Source: Treponema sp. UBA937
GTDB lineage: Bacteria; Spirochaetota; Spirochaetia; Treponematales; Breznakiellaceae
Direction of reading: 5' to 3'
Length of the DNA stretch: 33,173 nt
Assembly (NCBI GenBank): GCA_002293455.1
Contig: DBDH01000045.1
Span: forward strand, 1-33,173
Below the pieces are notes generated by a model. That model had not been told where the DNA came from and ran no database searches. It saw only the letters and a list, made by a program, of their open reading frames with translations. Both the position numbers and the translations under genes were made by a program. Below, in pieces: positions 6,990 through 14,907 of this stretch. Position 1 is the first letter of the stretch. Every line of letters begins with the position of its first letter.

Positions 6990-8365
6990 TGTTCTGTCCT
7001 CAGTCCATATTTTTTTAATTTAGCATGAAGATTACTGGGATACATTCCAATACTTTCAGCTGTTTTAGATATTGTATACCCATTCTGCGCAAAATGAAAC
7101 TCTAAATAACTTTTTTCAAACAATTCTTTTGCTTCGATATACTTTTTATTATAAAATTGATGCTGAATATCAGGAACAGAAGGAATCCGCTTTTCGGCGT
7201 TTTCTTTCTTTACGCTCGGACTTTTTTGCAGAAGTCCCCGAACCGATTCCGCGTCAATCTTACCTTCATCATACATCACTGTGATTCTTTCCGCAAGATT
7301 TTTTAATTCACGAATATTGCCCGGCCATTCATAGGACGCAAGGAAATCCAAAACATCCTTATCGAACTCAAACGTTTTCCAGCCGAATTCTTTCAGAAAA
7401 TGATTGAGCAAAATCGGAATATCTTCGGTTCGGTCGCGGAGAGGCGGAATGTATAAGGGAACCACATTCAATCTGAAAAAAAGGTCCTGCCGGAAGCGTC
7501 CGGCTTCGCATTCCTGTTCCAGGTTTTTGTTTGTTGCCGCGATGATTCTTACATCGACATCGATAGTTTTTTCGCCGCCCACGCGTTCGATTCTCTGTTC
7601 CTGCAAAGCCCGGAGAACTTTTGCCTGGGCCGCCAAAGACATGTCGCCTATTTCATCAAGGAAAAGCGTTCCGCCGTCAGCCATTTCAAACCGGCCTTTG
7701 CGGCTGGCAACCGCGTCGGTAAAGGCGCCTTTTTCATGTCCGAAAAGTTCGCTTTCGATAAGCGTGTCGGGAATGGCGGCACAGTTTACTTCCACAAAAG
7801 GCTTGTCCGCCCGCGCGGAAAAACTGTGAAGCGCCCGCGCCGCAATTTCTTTACCGGTTCCGTTTTCACCGCTGATCAATACCCGCGCGTCCGTTTCCGC
7901 GGCCTGCTTTATCAAAATTCGGACATGTTCTATGGATTTGCTCTGCCCAAGAATTTCCATCTTTGGAGTAATCTGTTTTTTTAGATTGATGTTTTCTTTC
8001 CGAAGATTTTGCACGGTGATGGCGTTTCTTGTAACCGTCAGCACTTTATCCAGCGAAAGCGGTTTTTCCAGAAAATCGAAAGCTCCCAGTTTTACCGCCC
8101 GGACCGCCATATCGATATTTGCGTGACCTGAAATAACGATAATTTCAATGTGCGGCCAATCTTTTTTGATGCGCTCCAGAGCTTCAAGGCCGCCCATATT
8201 GGGAAGAAGGACATCAAGAAATATAAGATCAATCTGCCTGCTTGAAAGTATGTCTATTCCAACAATGGCATCTTCCGCGGTAAACGCGTGATACCGTTCA
8301 TCTTCAAAAATCGCGGCTAATGTTGTGCGGATGCCTTGTTCATCATCGATAATCAAAATATTCAT
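6986..8365 (-). CDS. sigma54-dependent response regulator, NtrC/NtrX type
   Basis: The 459 residues show three domains: a receiver (1-120; acidic pocket DDE at 7-9, phospho-acceptor Asp51 in LIFLDVLLP, Lys101), an AAA+ domain (~137-365) and a Fis-type helix-turn-helix (~415-459, GYTISKTAESIGMYPSNLHA). Walker A is GENGTGKE (166-173) and Walker B is GTLFLDEIGD. The sigma54-contact loop reads GAFTDA (213-218) instead of GAFTGA; this is a known natural variant. The AAA+ core is otherwise complete, so the protein should remodel sigma54 holoenzyme when phosphorylated. The kinase gene lies 35 bases upstream and an AAGGA site precedes the ATG. A sigma54 promoter with upstream dyads near 30 kb is a possible target, which is only an inference. 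Confidence 0.92.
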   Translation of the reverse strand: MNILIIDDEQGIRTTLAAIFEDERYHAFTAEDAIVGIDILSSRQIDLIFLDVLLPNMGGLEALERIKKDWPHIEIIVISGHANIDMAVRAVKLGAFDFLEKPLSLDKVLTVTRNAITVQNLRKENINLKKQITPKMEILGQSKSIEHVRILIKQAAETDARVLISGENGTGKEIAARALHSFSARADKPFVEVNCAAIPDTLIESELFGHEKGAFTDAVASRKGRFEMADGGTLFLDEIGDMSLAAQAKVLRALQEQRIERVGGEKTIDVDVRIIAATNKNLEQECEAGRFRQDLFFRLNVVPLYIPPLRDRTEDIPILLNHFLKEFGWKTFEFDKDVLDFLASYEWPGNIRELKNLAERITVMYDEGKIDAESVRGLLQKSPSVKKENAEKRIPSVPDIQHQFYNKKYIEAKELFEKSYLEFHFAQNGYTISKTAESIGMYPSNLHAKLKKYGLRTEQ

Positions 8366-8400
8366 GTACTCGTCGTATCCTTCTTTTCTTTTGCCGGAAC

Positions 8401-10209
8401 TTAATCGATTGGCTGAATATCCGGCGGATTTACATCCATCGGCAAATCAATAAAAAAAGTTGTTCCGGCGCCCGGCGCGGAATTAAACCAAATACTTCCG
8501 CCATGATCCGATACAATTCTTTCAACAATCGGAAGCCCTAAGCCTGTGCCGGAATCTTTGGTGGTAAAATACGGCGTAAATAACTGGGGCTGCTTTTCCG
8601 GTGGGATTCCTTTGCCGAAATCTTTCACGCTCATCCTACAATAACGGCTGTCCCGTTTTTTGACAAGATCGGTTCTCATTTCAATGATTCCTTTTCCGTC
8701 CATAGCGTCAATCGCGTTCATAATTAAGTTGGTAAGAATCTGGAAAAAATGTTTTTTATCAATTTTGACAGAGATTTCAGGATCGATATGATCAATATGA
8801 AAATCGATATTCGGATGAGAAACTTTATACGGCTGAACGATTTCCTCGGTTTGTTCTTTTACATTAATCCAGGAATGCGAAGGTTCAATCGGCCTGGAAA
8901 GCGTCCTGAACTCGGTTAAAAGACCGGATAAACTGTCCACTTCCTGAATAATCGCCAGCATAGAATCTTCAATAATTTCATCGATCCGCTCCGGTTCATT
9001 TTTCCACCGGCGCAGCACGCGTTCCGCGGAAAGCCGGATAGGTGTCAGCGGATTTTTTATTTCATGGGCGAGCTGCTGCGCCATGCTCTGCCAAATTGAC
9101 TGCTTTTCGGTTTTGAGCAAAGCTGCCTGGGATTTTTCCAAATCGCGGACCATCGAATTAAAAGAATTGATAAGAAAGCCTAATTCGTCTTTCGGCGTTG
9201 TAAGAATTTGTATGGAATAATCTCCGTCCGCAAGTTTGTTGGCGGCATCCGCCAATTCAATAAAGGGCTGAGTTACCAGACGGCTGAGAGAAATGGCAAT
9301 GATCAAAGTCATAAGAAGCGTCGGCAGGAAAAAAACACAATAGAAAAAAATGAGAAGCTGAATAATATTACTTTGCACAAACGAGAGCGTTTCAAAATGC
9401 CGTTTTTCCGTGGAAATGATATCAACCTTTTTGTCAAAATCTTCTCCCAGGCTGTAACTAACCATCCTCAATCTTGATTTTTCGGGAAACCATACGTATC
9501 TAATAATATCGCTGTCTCTGGGGATGTCCCTTGGAACAAAACCGGTTTGTGTCTGCGGAGGCTCATCCAGTTTGATTTCTTCATCGCCCGCGAAAGCCCC
9601 GGAAACCCAATCGCCGGTTTCATCCTGCCCGGTTTTGATGAACAAAAAATCCTGCGCCGCAAGAAGCCCGTCTCCGACAGACTGTAATTCTTTATCAATT
9701 TCTTCCTGGGAAAGATGCTGATTCGGATAAAGCACCGAATCGATTTTTTCATTCCGGGCTGTTTCGTCCAAATGTTCAATCCGTAAATGATAATAATCCA
9801 AAGCAAAATCCTGTCCGTATTGCAGGGCTTCCTCGGAATGCATATTTCCCCAAATACGGGAAAATTGATAAAAAAACTGAACGGTAATAATAATCGACGG
9901 AGCCGTTGCAAGTAATGCGGTGATGATAAAATATGTCAGGATTCTTGCTTTAAACCGGCTGCCCTGCTGATGCGAAAACAAATCCCGGATAAAGAACCAA
10001 ATCGATACCGCAAAAAAAATTAACAGCACCGCGGGAATGGTCCAAAAAATGATACTGTTGATTAACCCTGGATTTCTCGTAACGCCGGAAGGATCCGCGA
10101 AAAAAGAATTGGCTAAAAGAAAAACCAGGATAACCAGAAGAAGATACACAAACAAAAGTCCCCGGACATTAATAATTGAGAACTGCGAATGAGTCCGGAC
10201 ACTTTTCAT
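8401..10209 (-). CDS. NtrY-like membrane sensor histidine kinase
   Basis: The 602-residue protein has transmembrane segments at ~17-35, 52-74, 88-115 and 283-308, with a ~165-residue extracytoplasmic sensor between the last two. A HAMP domain follows (~308-360, LVTQPFIELADAANKLADGD), then a HisKA domain with His382 in LAHEIKNPLTPIRLSAERV, and an ATPase domain. The ATPase shows N-box NLIMNAIDAM, G1 DFGKGIP and G2 GTGLGLPIVE. The extra N-terminal membrane segments and the HEIKNPLTPI H-box are typical of NtrY. The start is supported by GGAG eight bases upstream. The response regulator gene follows, so this is a cognate pair. The signal sensed is unknown; NtrY relatives answer to envelope, redox or nitrogen cues. 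Confidence 0.9.
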   Translation of the reverse strand: MKSVRTHSQFSIINVRGLLFVYLLLVILVFLLANSFFADPSGVTRNPGLINSIIFWTIPAVLLIFFAVSIWFFIRDLFSHQQGSRFKARILTYFIITALLATAPSIIITVQFFYQFSRIWGNMHSEEALQYGQDFALDYYHLRIEHLDETARNEKIDSVLYPNQHLSQEEIDKELQSVGDGLLAAQDFLFIKTGQDETGDWVSGAFAGDEEIKLDEPPQTQTGFVPRDIPRDSDIIRYVWFPEKSRLRMVSYSLGEDFDKKVDIISTEKRHFETLSFVQSNIIQLLIFFYCVFFLPTLLMTLIIAISLSRLVTQPFIELADAANKLADGDYSIQILTTPKDELGFLINSFNSMVRDLEKSQAALLKTEKQSIWQSMAQQLAHEIKNPLTPIRLSAERVLRRWKNEPERIDEIIEDSMLAIIQEVDSLSGLLTEFRTLSRPIEPSHSWINVKEQTEEIVQPYKVSHPNIDFHIDHIDPEISVKIDKKHFFQILTNLIMNAIDAMDGKGIIEMRTDLVKKRDSRYCRMSVKDFGKGIPPEKQPQLFTPYFTTKDSGTGLGLPIVERIVSDHGGSIWFNSAPGAGTTFFIDLPMDVNPPDIQPID

Positions 10210-10230
10210 AATTTCTCCAATATATTTCTG

Positions 10231-11388
10231 TTATATATTCTTTTCCGCTTGAACTATAAAATACAAGATATCCCTCATTTCTCCGGATAATTCAATTCCT
10301 TCGGATTTTCTATTCTTATTTGGAAAATACCAATACTGATTCTCAAAATATTCTTGGAGTTCCGGATCTTTAAACACATATCCATGCATGGCATACACAG
10401 TATTCCGCAGTATGCGTTTATATTCCGCCGATAACGTTACAAAATTATTTTCAAAGAGTTTGTATATGTTCTCTCCGTCGTATTCATAATCGCGGTATTT
10501 ATACGCGTGTTCCCAGAAATAAATATACTTGTACGGTAACAACGGAGCCGGCGGCACTCCTGTAGTATATGTGTACGGTATAAGATCTCTCGGCAATGCG
10601 GGACGAGCGGAATAACCTCTATAGTGAAAATCAAAAAAATCAAAAGATATATTTTCCCTAGGAGCATAATTTTTCATGGATTTATACAAATAACCGTTTT
10701 TTATTGCATATGTTTTATCATAGGGATAAGTGTTATAAGCGTGTTCGTAAGGATCAATGTAATCATCTGTTGAAAAATATCCATCGAAAAGTTTTCCTTC
10801 TCCAATAATATCAAAATCTGAAAAACAATTTTTATGGACACGGAGCATTCCGGGCCTGTCAGGTTTGATAAATACTTCGATTTGTTTTATCAAACCATCC
10901 TTCCAGCGGGCTCCTGTTTTCAAAATATACGAAATAGTTCCAGCCATGGACCCATAACCTTCGCTGATCGTATAATTATGATATACCTTATTTATTCCCG
11001 GCTGTAATGTTGGTGTGTAAAGCAGCTTACAGATTTGCTCAAATTCCCCGTCGGCATCAAATTGAAATTGCTGAGCTTCTCCGTTGACAAGAAGAATATA
11101 TGTATCAAAAACATCGTATGAAACATCATGACCGGGACCATCGAAATAACTGAACTCAAAGCCCAAAAGCGGTTCAAGCGTTTCGTTTGTTTGATTGTTT
11201 AATTCTATGTAAACTTCAATTTCCCATTGACTGCCATGCTGATGCAAAATCAAGCGTTCATAGTCAATCGATACATCGACAATATTAATCGGATGAAATG
11301 AATCTCCAACTATCTCATAACCGCCGTCATTCGCATAACACCATGAGGTAAGCAGCATGAAAAAACAAAAAAGAACGGCTTTGTTCAT
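10231..11388 (-). CDS. exported YARHG-domain protein
   Basis: The 385-residue protein has a Sec signal peptide (MNKAVLFCFFMLLTSWCYA, cleavage near residue 19). A large beta-rich region (~30-200) resembles DUF4424-like extracellular domains. Residues ~326-356 fit the YARHG domain: ILRNTVYAMHGYVFKDPELQ, followed by an aromatic NQYWYFP. The namesake Arg is replaced by Met here (YAMHG). YARHG domains are extracellular and of unknown function. The region before it is rich in Tyr (PYTYTTGVPPAPLLPYKYIY), suggesting surface contacts. GGGAG supports the start. It sits between ptsH and the NtrY-like kinase on the same strand, only 21 bases before the kinase gene, so cotranscription is possible. A link as a periplasmic partner of the kinase is speculation. 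Confidence 0.75.
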   Translation of the reverse strand: MNKAVLFCFFMLLTSWCYANDGGYEIVGDSFHPINIVDVSIDYERLILHQHGSQWEIEVYIELNNQTNETLEPLLGFEFSYFDGPGHDVSYDVFDTYILLVNGEAQQFQFDADGEFEQICKLLYTPTLQPGINKVYHNYTISEGYGSMAGTISYILKTGARWKDGLIKQIEVFIKPDRPGMLRVHKNCFSDFDIIGEGKLFDGYFSTDDYIDPYEHAYNTYPYDKTYAIKNGYLYKSMKNYAPRENISFDFFDFHYRGYSARPALPRDLIPYTYTTGVPPAPLLPYKYIYFWEHAYKYRDYEYDGENIYKLFENNFVTLSAEYKRILRNTVYAMHGYVFKDPELQEYFENQYWYFPNKNRKSEGIELSGEMRDILYFIVQAEKNI

Positions 11389-11429
11389 GAGATTTTCACT
11401 CCCTTTCTTTTGCGGCCAGGGTAATCGGC

Positions 11430-11696
11430 TTATTCTTCTTCAAATTTTGATTCAAACAGTTTGACAAGGGCATCCACCGATTCTTGTTCATCTTCTCCTT
11501 CCGCGATTATTTTAAGTTCGGTTCCATAACCTGCCCCAAGAGTAATAATCCCCATGATAGATTTTGCGTTTATTCGGTCGCCGTTTTTTTCAAGATAAAT
11601 GGAGGATTTAAAATCCTTGCATTTCTGCACCAACAAAGCTGCGGGACGCGCGTGAATACCAGCCCTGTTCTGAACTGTAACGGTTTTCTCCACCAT
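11430..11696 (-). CDS. ptsH: phosphocarrier protein HPr
   Basis: The 88-residue protein has both phosphorylation sites of HPr: His15 in AGIHARPAALL (EI-dependent) and Ser46 in INAKSIMGI (HPr-kinase dependent). Length and fold pattern are normal. AAGGAAAAGGT precedes the ATG. The hprK gene ends 52 bases upstream on the same strand, so HPr and its kinase are probably cotranscribed. No sugar permease gene is nearby. In treponemes an incomplete PTS of this kind is thought to be regulatory, with HPr passing or withholding phosphate from EIIA-Ntr; a ptsN gene lies at 27273-27746 here. Confidence 0.96.
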   Translation of the reverse strand: MVEKTVTVQNRAGIHARPAALLVQKCKDFKSSIYLEKNGDRINAKSIMGIITLGAGYGTELKIIAEGEDEQESVDALVKLFESKFEEE

Positions 11697-11748
11697 ACCT
11701 TTTCCTTTATCTTTTTAAGCGGTTTTGCACTTGCTTCTTTTTCAAGAG

Positions 11749-12738
11749 TTAAATAATGTCTTCCTGACCAAAATATACCGATTTAGCGGCATCGCTTTCA
11801 ATCCATTTAAGAATATTTTGATTGAATTCTTTCGCGGAATTGTATCCCATCTTTTTAAGGCGTTCGTTCATGGCCGCGGTTTCTATAATGATAGGAACAT
11901 TCCGTCCGGGTTTTACCGGGATTTCCAATTTCGGGATGCTCACCCCCAGGAATTCCTGGTATTTTTCATCGGTACCGAGCCTGTCATACACTTTTTCTGA
12001 ATCCCATTCTTCAAGGTTTACCACTAACTGAATCTGTTTTCTGTCGCGGATAGCCCCAACGCCGAACAAATGCGTAATATTGATGATTCCCAGCCCGCGA
12101 ATTTCCATGTGATGCCCGATAATTTTATTCGCGCCGGAGCCCATCAGCACATTTCCGTTAATACAACGAATATCTACCACATCATCGGCAACAAGGCGGT
12201 GGCCGCGTTCGATAAGTTCCAAAGCGGTTTCACTTTTTCCCACGCCGGAATCCCCCAGAATAAGAATCCCGACGCCGTACACTTCGACCAATACGCCATG
12301 AATGACTTTTTGCGGGGCAAAAATCGTTGAAAGAATGCGCATCAGCCTGGATGAAAACTCGGCGCTTGGCAGATCGGTTTGAAGGACCGGACAGTGAGAC
12401 GCTTCGGCTTCTTCAAAAAAATCCCGGTCAGGAGTCAGATTATGGGTAAAAATACAGCAGGGAATGGGATAGGTGAACATCTGCTTAATGGTAGCGACAG
12501 CCCCTTCCCTTGAAAGTTTTTTAAGATACGCTGCTTCACCGCGTCCGAAAATCTGTATCCGCTGATACGCAAAGGAATCGAAGAAGCCGGACAGAGCAAG
12601 CCCGGGCCGGTTCAGATCGGGAATGCCTATTTCCCGCGAAAGTCCCTTCCGCCCGCCAATACAATGGAGATTGAGGGAATTGTGTTCCTTGAGATCAATA
12701 TCAATAAGATCCAATACGGTAAACCGTTTTACGACCAT
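11749..12738 (-). CDS. hprK: HPr kinase/phosphorylase
   Basis: Starting at ATG 12738 the product has 329 residues, matching the family (~310-330). A longer frame to 12870 would overlap the zinc-ribbon gene by 83 bases and add a non-homologous tail. The N-terminal domain (~1-135) is followed by the kinase core: HG at 147-148, Walker A GDSGVGKS (162-169), RLVADDVVDI, and the signature MEIRGLGIIN (211-220). The C-terminal region (KLEIPVKPGRNVPIIIETAA) is also family-typical. HprK phosphorylates or dephosphorylates HPr on Ser46 in response to ATP, Pi and metabolites. No Shine-Dalgarno is seen; a promoter 6 bases before the ATG predicts a leaderless transcript, which also supports this start. Confidence 0.94.
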   Translation of the reverse strand: MVVKRFTVLDLIDIDLKEHNSLNLHCIGGRKGLSREIGIPDLNRPGLALSGFFDSFAYQRIQIFGRGEAAYLKKLSREGAVATIKQMFTYPIPCCIFTHNLTPDRDFFEEAEASHCPVLQTDLPSAEFSSRLMRILSTIFAPQKVIHGVLVEVYGVGILILGDSGVGKSETALELIERGHRLVADDVVDIRCINGNVLMGSGANKIIGHHMEIRGLGIINITHLFGVGAIRDRKQIQLVVNLEEWDSEKVYDRLGTDEKYQEFLGVSIPKLEIPVKPGRNVPIIIETAAMNERLKKMGYNSAKEFNQNILKWIESDAAKSVYFGQEDII

Positions 12739-12744
12739 ATACGT

Positions 12745-12774
12745 ATCATAAACCAAAGGAGCATATCTTAGCAA
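12745..12774 (-). promoter_or_regulatory. promoter placed for a leaderless hprK mRNA
   Basis: On the minus strand: TTGCTA (12774-12769), 18-base spacer, TATGAT (12750-12745), then six bases and the hprK ATG at 12738. The transcription start is expected at or next to the A of ATG. The same geometry is seen at 14286-14321 and 14873-14908. Confidence 0.55.
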
Positions 12775-12787
12775 TAGAAAGAGTACC

Positions 12788-13222
12788 TTATCTTCCCGGT
12801 CTCCCCGACCGCGGTCCCCGGCATCGGGTGCATCCCAGTACGTGAACATGTGAGCGGCCCGGTTTTTCAAACATACGGGCTATGAGAATTTCTTCCGGTT
12901 TCAGCAAAATTCCGCAGACAGGACAAGAACGGACTCGGCTTCCGTCAAGACAATACGGGCAGCCGCTGATGTGCATCAATCTATCGGTGCCGCCTATCGA
13001 AGGAAAGGCTGAGGATTTTACCCTTTCTCCGCGCTCCAGTCCTGCCGAACACACAGGACAGGTTCTTGGGGCGCCGGGAACGCTTTCTTCAACCTGTTTT
13101 TTCCTTTTTTTCTGCCTGTCAAAAGAAACTTGTCCCCTCAGATGAGAAAAAAGAGAATAGCCAAACCAGAGAAGAAGCATCCCCATCATAATGAGGATGA
13201 GACTTTGAACATACGAACCCAT
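12788..13222 (-). CDS. membrane-anchored protein with duplicated zinc ribbon
   Basis: The 144-residue protein has one transmembrane segment (~8-27), a basic linker (DRQKKRKKQ), and two similar Cys-rich units. Unit 1 has CPVC (~55-58) and later HISGCPYC; unit 2 has CPVCG and later HVLGCTRCRG. Each unit provides two CxxC knuckles, so two zinc ribbons are expected on the cytoplasmic side if the N-terminus faces out. I know no assigned function; such proteins are conserved next to hprK in treponemes as far as I recall, which I could not check. It ends 49 bases before the hprK ATG. Its ATG has no ribosome-binding site, and GATAAT stands six bases before it (13229-13234). Confidence 0.7.
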   Translation of the reverse strand: MGSYVQSLILIMMGMLLLWFGYSLFSHLRGQVSFDRQKKRKKQVEESVPGAPRTCPVCSAGLERGERVKSSAFPSIGGTDRLMHISGCPYCLDGSRVRSCPVCGILLKPEEILIARMFEKPGRSHVHVLGCTRCRGPRSGRPGR

Positions 13223-13262
13223 ATGTTGATTATCGGATTCTTTCTCATCAACAAATCGTTTT

Positions 13263-14195
13263 TCAGAAAAGTTCTTTTTGAACTATTCGATTGCTTGATA
13301 CTTTTCTTTCGTTCACCAAATCTTGCGCTTGTATTTCACCGATCAATAACACAGAGGAAGAATTGTGCTTTTCAAAATTTTTTATCGCGGCGTGTTGCTT
13401 GGCATTTGCGTAACAGTAAGCACAGCCGTGTAAACAGGAATTGTATTCACCAATATCGATGCTTGCAACGCATCCGCATTCAGACCGCTGGTTTTTATCT
13501 TTATCTACAGCAAAACCGCATCTCATTATTTTTGCAATTAATCTATCATCAACGCAACGCGCGTGTTCTATATCATACTTTGACAGGTCAATATCTTCCG
13601 CGCATGTGTCTATCAGTAAATGATTCTCTTTCGCGATCTGAGAAAAACTTTTCGCGATAAGGATTTTTTCATCGTTTGATATTTCTTCAATATTGAACTG
13701 TTTTATCCTCTCACTGATTTTTTTATAAAAATCAATAAAACTGAACGTGACTTTTTTGGTATATCCTTTCAGCATATTCGCAAGCTCATGAAATCTATCA
13801 ATATGGTATGCCGATGTATACTTTTCATTCAACAAAACAGGATCGTATCGCCAAATTATTTTTTCCGGGCCGATCTTATCCAACAATCGTTTGAAGGTTT
13901 CAATTATTTCGCTTTTTGGAGGCAGATTTGTTTCTGTGTCTTCATCATAAGGATTGAGCGTAAACTGAAAATAAAACGGATACCCGTTGAGAAGATGCAG
14001 TGTATCCAGCATCGGTTTGGGGTTTTTGCTCCAAAAAACGATGCAGTCAACAACATCAGGATGCAAACTGATCTTGCTGATCTGATGCCTATTTATCGGA
14101 TTCCGTACGCAGACAGACTTTTCCTTTATCCGGTTAAAAAACCATTCAGAGTAAAATGCCGGAATATCAGTTCGTCTGCTTGCGCTTATTATCAT
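13263..14195 (-). CDS. DUF1848 family, radical-SAM-like protein
   Basis: The 310-residue protein begins MIISASRRTDIPAFYSEWF, the hallmark of DUF1848, followed by VRNPINRHQISKISL and DCIVFWSKNPKPML. Near the C-terminus a Cys cluster reads CGCVASIDIGEYNSCLHGCA then YCYAN, where CxxxCxYC could bind an iron-sulfur cluster as in radical SAM enzymes, although it is C-terminal rather than N-terminal. HARCVDD is a further family motif. The substrate is unknown; the family is placed near the radical SAM/TIM-barrel group. The stop lies 40 bases before the zinc-ribbon gene on the same strand. The identification as DUF1848 is firm; the reaction is not known. Confidence 0.85.
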   Translation of the reverse strand: MIISASRRTDIPAFYSEWFFNRIKEKSVCVRNPINRHQISKISLHPDVVDCIVFWSKNPKPMLDTLHLLNGYPFYFQFTLNPYDEDTETNLPPKSEIIETFKRLLDKIGPEKIIWRYDPVLLNEKYTSAYHIDRFHELANMLKGYTKKVTFSFIDFYKKISERIKQFNIEEISNDEKILIAKSFSQIAKENHLLIDTCAEDIDLSKYDIEHARCVDDRLIAKIMRCGFAVDKDKNQRSECGCVASIDIGEYNSCLHGCAYCYANAKQHAAIKNFEKHNSSSVLLIGEIQAQDLVNERKVSSNRIVQKELF

Positions 14196-14285
14196 GATTG
14201 TTTTCTATGCTTGAAGAAAAATAACGGAAAAACATAAATGTTTCAATGAAGAAAGTAAATTCTTGTCTGCCCATTGCTTTCCAGC

Positions 14286-14314
14286 TTGCTGAAATATTCG
14301 CTAGGGATTATACT
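14286..14314 (+). promoter_or_regulatory. promoter placed for a leaderless toxin mRNA
   Basis: TTGCTG (14286-14291), 17-base spacer, TATACT (14309-14314), then six bases and ATG 14321. It lies inside the in-frame extension from ATG 14246, which argues for 14321 as the real start, because nothing like a ribosome-binding site precedes 14246. Confidence 0.55.
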
Positions 14315-14320
14315 TTACTC

Positions 14321-14581
14321 ATGGATATGGGGATTACCTATAACAAATCTGCCTTCAAACATGGTGTTACAGAAACCGACATAGAATGGGCGTTTTTGCA
14401 TCCTATACGTAATGGTTTGCTCCCTGACTATGCAAATAAATATTTGCTCATAGGCTTTGACAGACGAGGTAACCCCATTGAAATTATGTATAATCGTATT
14501 GATGATGAACAACTAAATGTGTTTCACGCAATGAAATGCCGGAAAGCATTTTTGCCGCATGATGTGCACTATTTTGAATAG
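14321..14581 (+). CDS. small toxin-like protein (BrnT/DUF4258-like), toxin half of a putative TA pair
   Basis: From ATG 14321 the product has 86 residues. It reads YNKSAFKHGVTETDIEWAF, then KYLLIGFDRRGNPIEIMYN and FHAMKCRKAF. The K/H-HGV...W-A opening, central beta strands with G-x-D-x-x-G-N-x-I-E and the ending H-A-M-K-C-R are the pattern of BrnT/RelE-fold mini-proteins and the DUF4258 group. A longer form from 14246 (111 residues) is possible but has no ribosome-binding site. The partner gene starts 14 bases downstream. If it is a BrnT-like RNase, it would act on mRNA in the cytoplasm. Toxin function is inferred from fold resemblance and gene pairing only. Confidence 0.6.
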   Translation: MDMGITYNKSAFKHGVTETDIEWAFLHPIRNGLLPDYANKYLLIGFDRRGNPIEIMYNRIDDEQLNVFHAMKCRKAFLPHDVHYFE

Positions 14582-14595
14582 GAGAAGATACAAAA

Positions 14596-14826
14596 ATGGC
14601 ATACATGACAGAAGAAGAGGCGGACGCGTTGGACGAAGAATTAACCAATACCACTCCGCGGGTTGATTTTAGCAAGCCTGATATTTTTATCCGTCAGCGT
14701 GAGCTGCTCAATGTATTGAATCCCGCCGCGGCTGACTACATTATGACTCGCGCTCTGGCAACACGGCAGACTCCCGCCCAAATCATCAGCCGTCTGATAG
14801 AAGAACAGATTGCCGCTTCACTGTAG
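14596..14826 (+). CDS. small antitoxin-like protein of the putative TA pair
   Basis: The 76-residue protein has an acidic N-terminal half (TEEEADALDEELTN) and a helical C-terminal half (PAAADYIMTRALATRQTPAQ, then IISRLIEEQIA) resembling the ribbon-helix-helix or BrnA-type dimerisation helix. GGAG at 14581-14584 precedes the ATG. The toxin-first order and 14-base gap match brnT-brnA systems. The C-terminal half would bind operator DNA and the N-terminal half neutralise the toxin, by analogy only. I do not recognise a named family at sequence level. Confidence 0.55.
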   Translation: MAYMTEEEADALDEELTNTTPRVDFSKPDIFIRQRELLNVLNPAAADYIMTRALATRQTPAQIISRLIEEQIAASL

Positions 14827-14872
14827 TCGAGATAAATTGCTCATTCCCCATTCCCAATTTGTTCCCCGCTCA

Positions 14873-14901
14873 TTGTTAATTACCAAGTAAACAAGTATAC
14901 T
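14873..14901 (+). promoter_or_regulatory. promoter placed for a leaderless rsmI mRNA
   Basis: TTGTTA (14873-14878), 17-base spacer, TATACT (14896-14901), then six bases and the GTG start at 14908. The start point should coincide with the G of GTG. No Shine-Dalgarno is present (TAACCT lies before GTG). Confidence 0.6.
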
Positions 14902-14907
14902 TAACCT

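Noticed and set aside
6465..7028. Plus-strand open frame (187 codons) opposite lexA
   Set aside because: Mirror of lexA codons; no domain and no start signal.
12739..12870. Longer N-terminus for HprK
   Set aside because: It overlaps the zinc-ribbon gene, has no homology to HprK N-termini, and the promoter at 12745-12774 lies inside it.
14246..14320. Longer N-terminus for the toxin-like protein
   Set aside because: No ribosome-binding site; a well-formed promoter lies within it and the family-like part begins after 14321. Not excluded completely.
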